From: SKVR01 sp964453995 | Lineage (GTDB): Bacteria > Bacteroidota > Bacteroidia > Bacteroidales > UBA7960 | Reading direction: 5' to 3' | Assembly (NCBI GenBank): GCA_964453995.1 | Contig: CAYVQC010000001.1 | Span: forward strand, 62,001-126,000 | Length of the DNA: 64,000 nt | In this document: one piece after another, positions 8,167-16,802 of the stretch | Numbering within the stretch: the stretch's first letter is position 1 | How the letters are laid out: every line of letters starts with the position of its first letter | Position numbers and translations under genes: made by a program | The notes under the pieces: generated by a model | The model's input: only the letters and a program-made list of their open reading frames with translations | Databases searched by the model: none | Told to the model about the DNA's origin: nothing

Positions 8167-8691
8167 TTACAAATCATTACTTCTAGAGGGTAAATATTCC
8201 TCAAAGGTATGATCATCAAAGAATGTTATTATTCTGGTGATTTTCCTGGGGGAAATATTAATCCTCTTTTCTTTTATATCACTCTGATTTTGTGGCACTT
8301 CAGGCTCCCCTTTGTCACTACTTTCCCTCCTGATATTTTCATATTTATCATTATGCCTTACCTGAGGTCCTTCTGAGGCTGTGCCAGCGACTTTACTATC
8401 GGTATCATTTTTTTTTGTTTGAGAGATTTGTGTTTTTGTTTCCTGGTCATGTTGTTCCAGGTCGGAAAATAAATCAACCTGTCGGCCAAAGATCGAACCT
8501 TCGCCTTTTACCAGCCAATTGGTACTTATATCTGGATAATGGTCAAGAACCTTTTGGATAAACTCCAGACTGGGTTTATTTCTTTCCGAAAGAATATGAG
8601 AAATGGTTGAACGAGGTACCTCAAGCTCGTCAGCGAAGCGGGAAGGGCTAAGATTATAGCGTTTTAAAATTTCCTGGATGCGATTTACCAT
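8167..8691 (-). CDS. XRE-family helix-turn-helix regulator
   Basis: Predicted DNA-binding protein. Residues 1-65 form a Cro/C1-type HTH: 'LSPSRFADELEVPRSTISHI' contains the two key helices, followed by 'NKPSLEFIQKVLDHYPDISTNWLVKGEGSIF', typical of Bacteroidota XRE proteins. The remaining 110 residues are polar, low-complexity and probably disordered, ending in a short segment around 'ITRIITFFDDHTFEEYLP'. A TAACTTTG -7 box lies about 90 nt upstream, and an imperfect dyad (TGTGAA-N7-TTTACA) touches the start codon and could be an operator. The target genes are not evident. Confidence 0.8.
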   Translation of the reverse strand: MVNRIQEILKRYNLSPSRFADELEVPRSTISHILSERNKPSLEFIQKVLDHYPDISTNWLVKGEGSIFGRQVDLFSDLEQHDQETKTQISQTKKNDTDSKVAGTASEGPQVRHNDKYENIRRESSDKGEPEVPQNQSDIKEKRINISPRKITRIITFFDDHTFEEYLPSRSNDL

Positions 8692-9519
8692 TGTGAATAT
8701 ATGATTTACACTTGTGGATTATTCGGTAGAGGATGATTAGTTAAGGATGTAAATTTAACAAAACTATTTCTATACACAAAGTTAAATCGAAAAATATTGC
8801 ACTATTTGTTCAGGTAGATGCTATGATCTATTGTATTACATGATATTAGACGATACGGGCTCAAAATGCAAATTAATGATACGGAATATGAAAAACAAAT
8901 ACAAGGCTTTAACCATAAATTGAGATAAAACTCTTATTACACTGGTAATGTACTAATTAAAATACTTTTTATCCTATTCTTAAGCGCATTAAAACCTTAG
9001 GTTACAATTCTTACTTGGTTTCCAATAGTTAATTAGGGTAGAAATTTTAGTGTATATTAGTTATTAGTTGTCTGACTGATACTTAGGTTGTATTATACAC
9101 ATACGTAAACCGTATCGCAGTTCACGTGTGTAAACATGGAATTAGGTATACTTTTGTGAATTCCATCATACACTTGATTTTTACTGCTTGGTGTACATTT
9201 GTAAATTGCTATTATTGTTAGCCGTTGCATCCAAAATGCAGGATTCCAATCAAACCAATATTTAATCCTAAGAGGATGATTCTTCAATAATACATATTCT
9301 TCCTGCCATCTTTTCTGGTTCATAAATTCCAATAATTCAGAATATTATATTGTACCCTACTGCTTTATTCCTTCCTGAGAATGAAATAGAATACAGCTAC
9401 CTGTACTTAACTCTGTTTAAATGCATTTCTGCGAAGAAAACGCAAGAATCACGAGTAAGCAATATTGGTAAGTATATGAGATGAAAAAAATGGAGGCAGA
9501 AAATACTAACCCTGGAAAT
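8692..9519 (-). other. AT-rich intergenic region without a supported gene
   Basis: About 830 nt with no convincing coding sequence. The only longer frame (79 codons near 9093-9332, minus strand) has no recognisable domain and overlaps a hairpin, so it is not called. Visible structure: ATGGAATT at 9136-9143 pairs with AATTCCAT at 9159-9166, extended by GTGTA/TACAC outside it. A -7 box for the XRE gene is at 8777-8784. The rest looks like decayed spacer DNA. Confidence 0.5.
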
Positions 9520-9627
9520 GTTATAAACATTTCACCCTAAGGATTGGCATTAAGCCAGCAGAGTTGTGTTAACTCCGGTATGAGTGAAATGTTTATGTAA
9601 CCACCTGAGTTTAAATCCCGTAGGGAT
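9520..9627. repeat. Structured repeat-like element: three-way junction plus short palindrome
   Basis: An outer inverted repeat (GTTATAAACATTTCAC at 9520-9535 with GTGAAATGTTTATGTAAC at 9584-9601, one 2-nt bulge) encloses two small hairpins: TGGC-ATTAA-GCCA at 9545-9557 and GAGTT-GTGTT-AACTC at 9561-9575. Shortly after, ATCCC/GGGAT form a 13-nt palindrome at 9615-9627. This looks like a REP or MITE-type intergenic element, but only one copy is present here. Confidence 0.5.
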
Positions 9628-9686
9628 AAAACAATCAACAAACGTTTCAGAACAAGTCAGGTTTTTGTACCGTGACAACCATGAAA

Positions 9687-11396
9687 CTAAAACTTGATGG
9701 CTTTGAGTAATTCTGTTCGATCAGAAAAGTTTACCCTAATCAAATACATTCCAGACGGCAAAGAAGAGATATCGGAAAAAGGCTTTACTTCATTATAGCC
9801 AGGAAAAACACCTATTCCTTGTTTCGACCATATTTTTTGACCATTGCTGTTGAACAAATCTATGGAGATCATTTCCTGCCGGAAATTATAGAAAGAAATA
9901 GCTGAATCGGGTTGCAGCGGGTTATTGGCAAGTTTAAGAAACTGTGAGTTTTCCAGGTTTTTTTTAAGGATGTCAATAGCAACTTCAAAGTTGGGTATTC
10001 CAAAACCGTATAACGAATCTGGCATCAAATACCTGTCGCCGCTTCTGATAATGGCTTGCTTTATTTGATTGTTTGAGGCATCGGGGAACATCTCCCACAG
10101 GCAGGCAGCCAGGCCGGCAATGATAGGAGAAGAATAAGATGTGCCATTGACCTGGGATAATGTGCCCATTGTATTTGCAGCCCAAACACCCTGCCCCTGT
10201 GCCATTACCTGAGGTTTTACCCTTCCATCGGCAGAAGGGCCTACGGAGCTGAAGTTGATACGGTTACCCTGATCATCTGTGCCACCTACAGCTAGCACAC
10301 CATGCGCATCAGCGGGAGAACCTATATAGCTCCACAACTGATTTCCGTAATTCCCTGCACTGTTGACGACCATTATCCCTCTGCTGAAAGCCATATTGGC
10401 AGCTCTGGCCACTACTGTAGTGCTGCCATCCATATCAGCATAAGAGTAGTTTTGGGTTTCATCATCAAATTGGGTATAGCCCAGGGATGAGTTTATGATA
10501 TCTGCTCCGACACTATCGGCATATTCGGCACCGGCAAGCCAGTTATACTCTTCAATTTTAAACTCACTGGCAGCATCTTCGGTACGTAGCAACCAGTAAG
10601 AGGCTGATGTGGCCGTACCCGAGTATTCACCCTGTAAAAAACCTCCCATTACAGAAAAAACAAAAGTACCATGCCCATGCCCTCGGTAGAGCTCACGCCT
10701 GGCGTTTACAAAATCGTAATAACCCAGGATATTTCCGTAAACCCATAAATTGCTGAACGCCTGCAATGTGTCAACTCCCCTGAATCCGGAGTCAAGTATA
10801 GCAATCACTTTTCCCTCACCCCAAAACCCTCTCTCGTGAAGGCTTTGTCCACTAACCATCTTTAACTGTCCTTCTGCTGAACCGTACCCCCCATTGCGGG
10901 CAAGGTTGAGTGCTTCCGATGAGAAGGGATATTTTCCCTCTGACTTCTTTAAAAGACTGTCATCTCTTTGAAAAGATTGGGTTGAATAATGATGCATACC
11001 ATAATTTTTTATCCGGCTTTTTACGGAACCCTTCACAATTTCAGTAAAATTCACAAAATCAAAGTTATTGATCCTGTTAAGAGAGGATATACTTTCCGCT
11101 TTAAACAAGGCACCATTAAACCATCTGCTTGTATAAAACAATTTTAGGGATGTATCAGATAGGATTGAATCGAGATATTGCTGAGATACAGGAATGTCGT
11201 AATAATCTATGGGTATATTTTGCTTTTGTCTTCTTTCCAATGCCCGTGCAGAGAGAAATTCGTGGGGCATTGACAATGAATAAGGGCTATCTGCTTTATC
11301 TGTAAATTCAACCCAGATCATGACCGGTCCACTTGCCCGAAGCTCAAGAGCTGAAAGTAGTAATGCAAATAATAGAATATTTATAAAGCCTCTCAT
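9687..11396 (-). CDS. Secreted subtilisin-like (S8) serine protease with T9SS sorting domain
   Basis: Extracellular protease. A signal peptide begins at MRGFINILLFAL; an ATG five codons upstream is possible. The catalytic triad is visible: Asp in 'AILDSGFRG' (about residue 202), His in 'GHGHGTFVFS' (about 242) and Ser in 'NGTSYSSPIIAG' (about 420), with the oxyanion-hole Asn in 'VNSAGNYG'. A propeptide of about 160 residues precedes the core. The last 80 residues form a T9SS type A sorting domain ('LFNSNGQKIWS', 'LPSGMYLIRV', ending KAIKF), so it should be exported by the type IX system and anchored or released. It is the distal gene behind two small exported proteins on the same strand. Confidence 0.93.
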   Translation of the reverse strand: MRGFINILLFALLLSALELRASGPVMIWVEFTDKADSPYSLSMPHEFLSARALERRQKQNIPIDYYDIPVSQQYLDSILSDTSLKLFYTSRWFNGALFKAESISSLNRINNFDFVNFTEIVKGSVKSRIKNYGMHHYSTQSFQRDDSLLKKSEGKYPFSSEALNLARNGGYGSAEGQLKMVSGQSLHERGFWGEGKVIAILDSGFRGVDTLQAFSNLWVYGNILGYYDFVNARRELYRGHGHGTFVFSVMGGFLQGEYSGTATSASYWLLRTEDAASEFKIEEYNWLAGAEYADSVGADIINSSLGYTQFDDETQNYSYADMDGSTTVVARAANMAFSRGIMVVNSAGNYGNQLWSYIGSPADAHGVLAVGGTDDQGNRINFSSVGPSADGRVKPQVMAQGQGVWAANTMGTLSQVNGTSYSSPIIAGLAACLWEMFPDASNNQIKQAIIRSGDRYLMPDSLYGFGIPNFEVAIDILKKNLENSQFLKLANNPLQPDSAISFYNFRQEMISIDLFNSNGQKIWSKQGIGVFPGYNEVKPFSDISSLPSGMYLIRVNFSDRTELLKAIKF

Positions 11397-11473
11397 TTTA
11401 TTGTAAATCACATACCAGTAGCCCCGGCATGATTATAATTATGTACAATTCTTCAAATCAAAGATTTGCATCA

Positions 11474-12172
11474 TCAATCAAATCCATAATCCACTATTTC
11501 ATAAGAATAGTCAACACCACGAAGAATTGTACCATCGACCTCTTTTTCCAGTGAAAGGTATTTTTTTTCAATCATCCCTACTTTAGTTGCAAATACTTCA
11601 TATTGAAATTCTTCTCCAATAAGAGTAAAAAACTCATTTTGCAAAACCCGTGCTGTTGAATCAAAAGTGAAGGTGCCAATTTGCAATGGCTCATGCACGT
11701 GAGTTATCCTGTACAACTGTGAAGGTTTATTATTAAACTGGTTTCCATTCCATGAAAGATTTTCACGGACAGGAAATGCCAGTTTCACAAAAGTTGTGTT
11801 TTCTTCGGTTTTTAGTGCCCGTTGATTCTGTAATGTGCTTGTCCATACATTCTTTACTGCCCAGGGGTGTTGTTCATCACTTCTGTAGAAGCGTTCTATT
11901 CTTAGCCTTTCCATGCCTTGCGAATCCTCATAGAAGTTGCGGTTTACTTCCATCACCTGGTAGTTGTAATGAAACACTTCGTTTAGAAAATCGTCATATA
12001 CGGTACTATCTACCTGGTAAATAACCCACTTGCCTTCTTCATGGCCAAAATATTCGTAACCCAGGTAAACGGGTTCACTCTCACTTGTATCGCATGCACC
12101 AAGCACAACAGCCAGCAGGCCGATGATAATCGAACCTCGATTGAATGGGAAGAACAGGGAATGGTAATTCAT
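11474..12172 (-). CDS. Hypothetical lipoprotein
   Basis: A 232-residue protein with a lipoprotein signal: hydrophobic core after a short N-region and lipobox 'VLGAC' (cysteine near residue 27), then an acidic linker. The mature part is rich in beta-prone segments with regular Tyr/Phe residues, such as 'YFGHEEGKWVIYQVDSTVYDD' near its start. No known family is recognised. It is 35 nt downstream of the MORN-like gene and 77 nt upstream of the protease gene, so the three may form one transcript. Confidence 0.7.
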   Translation of the reverse strand: MNYHSLFFPFNRGSIIIGLLAVVLGACDTSESEPVYLGYEYFGHEEGKWVIYQVDSTVYDDFLNEVFHYNYQVMEVNRNFYEDSQGMERLRIERFYRSDEQHPWAVKNVWTSTLQNQRALKTEENTTFVKLAFPVRENLSWNGNQFNNKPSQLYRITHVHEPLQIGTFTFDSTARVLQNEFFTLIGEEFQYEVFATKVGMIEKKYLSLEKEVDGTILRGVDYSYEIVDYGFD

Positions 12173-12207
12173 GCAATAAAGATAACAATTTCTGATTTTG
12201 TTATGTT

Positions 12208-12999
12208 TTATTCATTCTCGTCTATAGAAAAGGAATCATCATGCAGGCTAGGTCCGGGTCGAAGGGGAATGGCTTCTTCATTCATCTCAATTAAGATTTC
12301 CTCATTAATTATAATTCCTTTTTCGTAGTAAACCTTTTTCTGGATTTCTCCCTGAGGACTATAATAAACCCAGGTATTTTCATTGAGATCATTATCATAA
12401 AAACCTACAACCATTGGTTCACCACTTATGTGGAAAACCTCATATTTACCCTGGAGCAAATCATTGTTGTAATTTGCCCTAATATGCATATTGCCATTAT
12501 GGTAGAACTTTTTGTATTCACCCTCTTTTTTGCCTCTATGCCACGTAATCAGCTCCGCTTGTTCCCCACTATCATAAAAGGTTTTCCACACGCCATGATT
12601 TTTCCCGTTCTGATAATAGTTTTCAAGCACCAGAACACCATCTTCGGTAAAAAAGCGCCATAAGCCTTCCATTTCTTTATTCACAAAAAAACCTTCACCC
12701 AGTATCTGGTTGTTCCTGTGGTAATAGGATGCTTTAACCCCTTCTTCCCCTTCCTGGTGGATCAATTCAGCCCGCAATTGTCCCTGAGGATAATAATACC
12801 GAAACACTCCCACGGGTTCGCCATCAACAAAATTTCCCTCGTAGCGAATCTCTCCACTGGAAAAGTATCCACGCCAGGGTCCCTGGCGCAAACCCTGATC
12901 GTCTTTTTGATTGAAAGTATTTGACTGACCCTGAAGTGAAAAGAATGCCAGGATCAGACACAGAAAAGTAATAGCAGGTTTGAGAAAGCGCATGTGCAT
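12208..12999 (-). CDS. Exported MORN-like repeat protein (YwqK-type)
   Basis: Exported protein with a signal peptide ending near 'FFSLQGQ', followed by about eight repeats of the MORN-variant type: 'GEIRYEGNFVDGEPVGVF', 'GQLRAELIHQEGEEGV', 'QILGEGFFVNKEMEGLW', 'GNMHIRANYNNDLLQGKY' and others. This pattern is often annotated as 'toxin-antitoxin system YwqK family antitoxin', but nothing here suggests a toxin pair. Such repeats are thought to form beta-hairpin scaffolds at membranes. The acidic C-terminus has no recognisable domain. An ATG two codons in (MRFLK) is an equally good start. Confidence 0.78.
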   Translation of the reverse strand: MHMRFLKPAITFLCLILAFFSLQGQSNTFNQKDDQGLRQGPWRGYFSSGEIRYEGNFVDGEPVGVFRYYYPQGQLRAELIHQEGEEGVKASYYHRNNQILGEGFFVNKEMEGLWRFFTEDGVLVLENYYQNGKNHGVWKTFYDSGEQAELITWHRGKKEGEYKKFYHNGNMHIRANYNNDLLQGKYEVFHISGEPMVVGFYDNDLNENTWVYYSPQGEIQKKVYYEKGIIINEEILIEMNEEAIPLRPGPSLHDDSFSIDENE

Positions 13000-13141
13000 A
13001 GTTTTTTTAATCGTGCGAAATTAATAATATTTGTGCTTGAGAAATAACGTGTATTTACCCGATTCATTGTAGAAATCCACTACCTGTAGATGATCATCAC
13101 CTTCTGCAAATACCTGCGTTCATTAGTTAAACCATTCATTA

Positions 13142-13702
13142 TCAGCAGAAATGATCTGCCATGGTTTTTAAGGAGTCGAAACTAAAGTCAATAAGGGAGT
13201 GGTTTTCGGAGATGGTCTTTCTTTCAGTGCCAATGAATACGGTTATCATTCCCAAACTCTTGCCAAATCTCATATCACTGATGGTGTCTCCCACCATTAC
13301 TGATCTTTTAAAATGAATGGCAGGGAAGTCTTTCCTGGCCTTGAGTGCCATGCCCGGTGAAGGTTTACGGCAGATGTGGTTTTCTTCCTTCAAGGCAGGA
13401 CAATGGTAGATTTTATCAATTCTGCCACCTGCTGCTTCTATTCCAGCCATCATTTTTTCATGAATTTGTTCCAGATCATTTTTGGTCATGAGCCCCTTTC
13501 CAATGCCTTGCTGGTTGGTAACCACAACAATAGTCCCAAAAAGTTTTGAAAGCCTTGCGATGGCATTTTCTGCCCCTTTATGAAAAATGAAATCATCTGG
13601 CTTGAGGACATAGGCATCCATTTTTCTTACATTGATCACCCCATCGCGATCAAGAAAAAGACTCCAGGTGGTGTTGGGTTTAAAAGTGGAGATTTTATTC
13701 AA
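13142..13702 (-). CDS. gmhB: D,D-heptose 1,7-bisphosphate phosphatase (HAD-IIIA)
   Basis: HAD-superfamily phosphatase that removes the 7-phosphate (GmhB) or does the same step for histidinol phosphate in related enzymes. Motif I 'FLDRDGVIN' with the nucleophile and acid Asp pair is at about residues 17-25, motif II is in 'VVVTNQQGIGKG', the zinc-site Cys/His residues are in 'YHCPALKEENHICRKPSPGM', and motif IV is 'MVGDTISDM'. It lies downstream of gmhA and two glycosyltransferases, supporting a heptose or LPS-core role over histidine synthesis. The 186-residue size is standard. The other heptose genes (hldE, hldD) are not in the window. Confidence 0.88.
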   Translation of the reverse strand: MNKISTFKPNTTWSLFLDRDGVINVRKMDAYVLKPDDFIFHKGAENAIARLSKLFGTIVVVTNQQGIGKGLMTKNDLEQIHEKMMAGIEAAGGRIDKIYHCPALKEENHICRKPSPGMALKARKDFPAIHFKRSVMVGDTISDMRFGKSLGMITVFIGTERKTISENHSLIDFSFDSLKTMADHFC

Positions 13703-13778
13703 TGTTTACTATGATTTTATTCTTTTACCATGACGTGGAATCAAAACCCACGGTATGAATGGGGGCTATGATCGTTTC

Positions 13779-14357
13779 TCATTTAGGAAACAAGGTCTTT
13801 TCAACCTGCTCGCAAATGATATGCCCCAACAATATATGAGATTCCTGTATTCTGGGTGTAATTTCAGAGGGAACCCTGAGAATAAGATCGCAGAGTGAAT
13901 TCAAAGCTCCTCCCCCTTTTCCTGTCATTCCGATTACCAACATGCCTTTCTTTTTAGCCGATTCTACAGCCCTTGTAATATTGGGAGAATTGCCGGAAGT
14001 AGACAAGGCTACAAGGATATCATTTTTTTGCCCCCAGGCTTCAACCATACGGGCAAAGGCATATTCAAAGCTGTAATCATTGGCAACTGCCGTTAAAAAA
14101 GAGGTATTTACATGAAGGGCTTCTGCCTGTAGAGGTGGGCGATCATAAAAAAACCGGCCCGACAATTCGGCTGCAAGATGCTGGGCGTCTGCGGCACTGC
14201 CACCATTTCCGCAGAACAAAACCTTGCCTTTGTGCCGGTAACAATCAATGATCTTTTGAATGGCTGTGCCCAGCACCTCCAGAAGACTGGGATCATTTAA
14301 GATTAATTCCTTGGTATTGATTGAATCTTTTATGGTTTGCAAAACATCTTCATGCAT
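13779..14357 (-). CDS. gmhA: Sedoheptulose-7-phosphate isomerase (SIS domain)
   Basis: First enzyme of ADP-heptose synthesis, converting sedoheptulose 7-phosphate to heptose 7-phosphate in the cytoplasm. A single SIS domain with 'VLFCGNGGSAADAQHLAAELSG' near residue 45 (only slightly changed from E. coli GmhA), 'ALSTSGNSPNI', and the conserved C-terminal 'ESHILLGHIICEQVE' supports the call. The ATG chosen lies 4 nt after the upstream glycosyltransferase stop and gives a 192-residue protein, the normal length; an earlier ATG inside that gene would add 15 residues. It is translationally close to the glycosyltransferase and shares the envelope-sugar context. Confidence 0.92.
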   Translation of the reverse strand: MHEDVLQTIKDSINTKELILNDPSLLEVLGTAIQKIIDCYRHKGKVLFCGNGGSAADAQHLAAELSGRFFYDRPPLQAEALHVNTSFLTAVANDYSFEYAFARMVEAWGQKNDILVALSTSGNSPNITRAVESAKKKGMLVIGMTGKGGGALNSLCDLILRVPSEITPRIQESHILLGHIICEQVEKTLFPK

Positions 14358-14361
14358 AGGA

Positions 14362-15504
14362 CTATCTTTTGGTTTTGGCAACCTGGAAAACAGCATCCAC
14401 AAGATTTTTCCAGGAAAATCTTAGTTTTTGCTTTTCCACACCTCTTTTCAAATCTTCCTGCAGGTTGCGCGAGAAGAATTTATGTATGGCATCGGCCACA
14501 TTGTGCGCTGCTGGTTTTACCACCAGGCCGGACACCATATTGGGTACCATTTCGGGCAGTGCTCCCACATTGGTTACAACCATGGGAATGCCAAAATGGT
14601 ATGCTACCTGGGTTACACCACTTTGGGAAGCATCCCTGTAGGGCTGCACCACCAGGTCGCTGGCACAAAAATAGGCACCTACTTTTTCTGAAGGGATAAA
14701 ATTGGTATGAAGTACTACCCTGTTTCCCAAACCTTTTTCCCTTATGATCTTGAGGTAGGGTTGATCAGAAGAATAAAACTCACCTGCAACGATCAGCCTT
14801 ACGGGCAGGTCTTCCAGCAATGGATCGGCCATTGCTTCCAGCAAAATATCCAGTCCTTTGTATTCCCTGATAAAGCCGAAAAACAACAGATAGCGATAAT
14901 CGGGCGATAGTTTCAACTGCTTCAGAGCTTCCTCCCGCGGCATTCTTGGGCCGAAATTGTCGTACAAGGGATGTGGGGAGAATATCTTTGGTTTTCCTTT
15001 TTTCTCCAGTGATTCCAGATCCTTTAGTACAGAACGGCTAAGGGTAATGAAACCATCACTTTTACCAATATAGTATTTGGTGAGTAGGGTGTCTCCGGGT
15101 CTTTTCTCATGGGGAATAATATTATCCGCAATTGTAATCACTTTTGTTTTTCCATTTTTTCTTACCCTTGAAGCAATGGTTCCCAGGCAGGGTGCCATAA
15201 ATGGTAACCAGTAACGTATTACCAATATATCGGCATTTTGTTTTCTGATTTCCCTTCCCACAAGAAGCCAGTTGATAGGATTGATGGAGTTTACCTTTAC
15301 CCTGATATCAATATTTTTTGGAGCAGGCCTGATGGCGTACTGCGTTTTTCCGGGGAAGAGAAACGAAGGATATTGCAAGGAAAAGGTATAGATAATAACT
15401 TCATGCCCCAGATTCCTGAACTCTTCTGCAAGTCGTTCGTTGAAAGTGGACAATCCCCCAGCCCTAAGTGGATAGGCAGAGCCTAATATGATTATTTTAG
15501 CCAA
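14362..15504 (-). CDS. Family 4 glycosyltransferase (GT-B fold)
   Basis: A 380-residue cytoplasmic glycosyltransferase. The N-terminal glycine-rich start 'ILGSAYPLRAGGLSTFNERLA' and the C-terminal GT4 donor domain with 'LLFFGFIREYKGLDILLEA' and the EX7E-like block near 'PYRDASQSGVTQVAYHFGIP' and 'VTNVGALPEMV' are typical. The gene overlaps the end of the GT2 gene by 13 nt and precedes gmhA by 4 nt, so all belong to one operon, likely for LPS or another heptose-containing surface glycan. Donor and acceptor sugars cannot be read from the sequence. Confidence 0.88.
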   Translation of the reverse strand: MAKIIILGSAYPLRAGGLSTFNERLAEEFRNLGHEVIIYTFSLQYPSFLFPGKTQYAIRPAPKNIDIRVKVNSINPINWLLVGREIRKQNADILVIRYWLPFMAPCLGTIASRVRKNGKTKVITIADNIIPHEKRPGDTLLTKYYIGKSDGFITLSRSVLKDLESLEKKGKPKIFSPHPLYDNFGPRMPREEALKQLKLSPDYRYLLFFGFIREYKGLDILLEAMADPLLEDLPVRLIVAGEFYSSDQPYLKIIREKGLGNRVVLHTNFIPSEKVGAYFCASDLVVQPYRDASQSGVTQVAYHFGIPMVVTNVGALPEMVPNMVSGLVVKPAAHNVADAIHKFFSRNLQEDLKRGVEKQKLRFSWKNLVDAVFQVAKTKR

Positions 15505-16439
15505 TGTTTTTCTGTAGTGGTTTCAATTAAATATTTATTGCGATCTGGTGAATTTCGAGATATCATTTCCGCCAGAAAACCTGCAAGAAAGAGTTGGGTT
15601 CCCAGTATCATTGCCAGCAGACCAAAATAAAACAAAGGTCTCTCAGTCATCCGGTATTCAAAAAGGAAAAATTTGGCGTAAGCCAGGTACAGGGCGATAA
15701 AAAAACCGAGCACAAAAAGCAGCGTGCCCATTAAACCAAACAAATGCATGGGTTTTCTGCCGAACCGGGTTACAAAAGTGATGGAAAGCAGATCAAGAAA
15801 GCCGTTAATAAATCTTTCCAGACCAAACTTTGTCTTACCATATTTTCGTTTCTGATGCCTTACTTTTTTCTCACCAATTTTCCTGAAACCTGCCCACTTT
15901 GCCATTACCGGTATATAGCGGTGCATTTCGCCATATACTTCAATGCTTTTCACTACCTTCTTTTTATAAGCTTTCAGTCCGCAGTTAAAATCATGAAGAT
16001 TGATTCCTGTAGACATCCTGGTAGTCCAGTTGTAAAGCCGTGTAGGAATGGTTTTTGAAAGAGGATCTTGCCTGTTCTTTTTCCAACCACTTACGAGGTC
16101 ATATTTTCCCGAAGCAATCATTTGGTATAATTCGGGAATTTCATCAGGGCTGTCTTGCAAATCGGCATCCATTGTAATCACCACATCACCTTCGGCATGC
16201 TGAAAACCAACATTTAACGCTGCAGATTTCCCATAGTTGCGCCTGAATCTGATGCCTTTTACTATAGAATATTTCTTCTTGAGTTCTTCAACTACTTCCC
16301 AGGAGTTATCGTTACTCCCATCATCAATAAGAATAACTTCGGTCTTGTACCTATCTTTGGTAACCCGCCAGATCCAATCAACAAGTTCAGGCAACGATTC
16401 TTCCTCGTTATACAATGGGACAACTATGGTTATATCCAT
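15492..16439 (-). CDS. Family 2 glycosyltransferase with two C-terminal membrane helices (GtrB/DPM1-like)
   Basis: Polyprenyl-phosphate-sugar synthase type. The GT-A domain begins 'MDITIVVPLYNEEESLPEL', with DXD-region 'ITMDADLQDSPDEIPEL' near residue 95 and 'SGWKKNRQDP'; the end has two hydrophobic helices ('LFGLMGTLLFVLGFFIALYL' and 'FYFGLLAMILGTQLFLAGFL'). The family makes undecaprenyl-phosphate-linked sugars at the membrane. The start is set at an internal ATG because a TAAATTTG promoter box covers the codons near the longer start. First gene of the envelope operon. Confidence 0.9.
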   Translation of the reverse strand: MDITIVVPLYNEEESLPELVDWIWRVTKDRYKTEVILIDDGSNDNSWEVVEELKKKYSIVKGIRFRRNYGKSAALNVGFQHAEGDVVITMDADLQDSPDEIPELYQMIASGKYDLVSGWKKNRQDPLSKTIPTRLYNWTTRMSTGINLHDFNCGLKAYKKKVVKSIEVYGEMHRYIPVMAKWAGFRKIGEKKVRHQKRKYGKTKFGLERFINGFLDLLSITFVTRFGRKPMHLFGLMGTLLFVLGFFIALYLAYAKFFLFEYRMTERPLFYFGLLAMILGTQLFLAGFLAEMISRNSPDRNKYLIETTTEKHWLK

Positions 16440-16481
16440 AAAGAGATATGTAGAAATGATTCCGGTGATATAATAATGCGG

Positions 16482-16511
16482 CAAATTTACAAAATTTATA
16501 AAGGATTGAAA
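16482..16511 (-). promoter_or_regulatory. Promoter for the glycosyltransferase-gmhA-gmhB operon
   Basis: On the minus strand TAAATTTG (-7) is preceded by TTTC at 18 nt, close to the Bacteroidota consensus. The transcript would begin near 16476, about 37 nt before the chosen GT2 start; the longer reading frame start overlaps this promoter. Confidence 0.5.
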
Positions 16512-16557
16512 TATTATCTTCCCATCAGTTGCTTATTCTTTTTTTGGATTAGGTTTT

Positions 16558-16588
16558 TTTGATACCGTTAGAGATTAGCTTACATTTG
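16558..16588 (+). promoter_or_regulatory. Strong Bacteroidota promoter for the MATE transporter
   Basis: TTTG and TACATTTG are separated by exactly 19 nt, a full match to the phylum consensus. It places transcription start near 16594, about 208 nt before the MATE start codon. Confidence 0.75.
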
Positions 16589-16593
16589 CAGCC

Positions 16594-16802
16594 AATGTAA
16601 AAGGATCATTTTGTGGTCCTGTCCTGACGAGACCCATAAATGGCTAATAGCGGGTTTTACTTGCTCGCCATGCACCCGAAGAGGGGGTAATTATTAACGA
16701 TAAACATTGTATCAACAATGGTGTTGCAGGATGGTTGTCTTTTTACAGCCTTCAATATTCTCATACTCCACCGACAAGACAAATGAACCTAGAAAAATCT
16801 CT
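16594..16802 (+). promoter_or_regulatory. Long structured 5' leader of the MATE gene (possible riboswitch or attenuator)
   Basis: About 208 nt without a gene, downstream of a strong promoter. Foldable parts: AGGATC-7-nt loop-GGTCCT at 16602-16620; GGTC at 16615-16618 could instead pair with GACC at 16631-16634, giving two exclusive folds; CGGGT at 16651-16655 pairs with ACCCG at 16674-16678 across an 18-nt loop. A GC-richer core lies in AT-rich surroundings. I do not recognise a known riboswitch consensus. Confidence 0.4.

Noticed and set aside
9093..9332. 79-codon minus-strand frame in the intergenic region
   Set aside because: No recognisable domain, no ribosome binding or promoter context, and it overlaps a hairpin (9128-9173); probably spurious.
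12208..12999. Toxin-antitoxin system (YwqK antitoxin label)
   Set aside because: The protein is exported with MORN-like repeats and has no toxin neighbour; the label is only a database habit.
16594..16690. Guanidine-type (ykkC, mini-ykkC or mepA) riboswitch before the MATE gene
   Set aside because: A single ACGA occurs at 16627-16630, but the paired twin-hairpin layout of mini-ykkC and the conserved ykkC core were not found; kept only as an unassigned leader.
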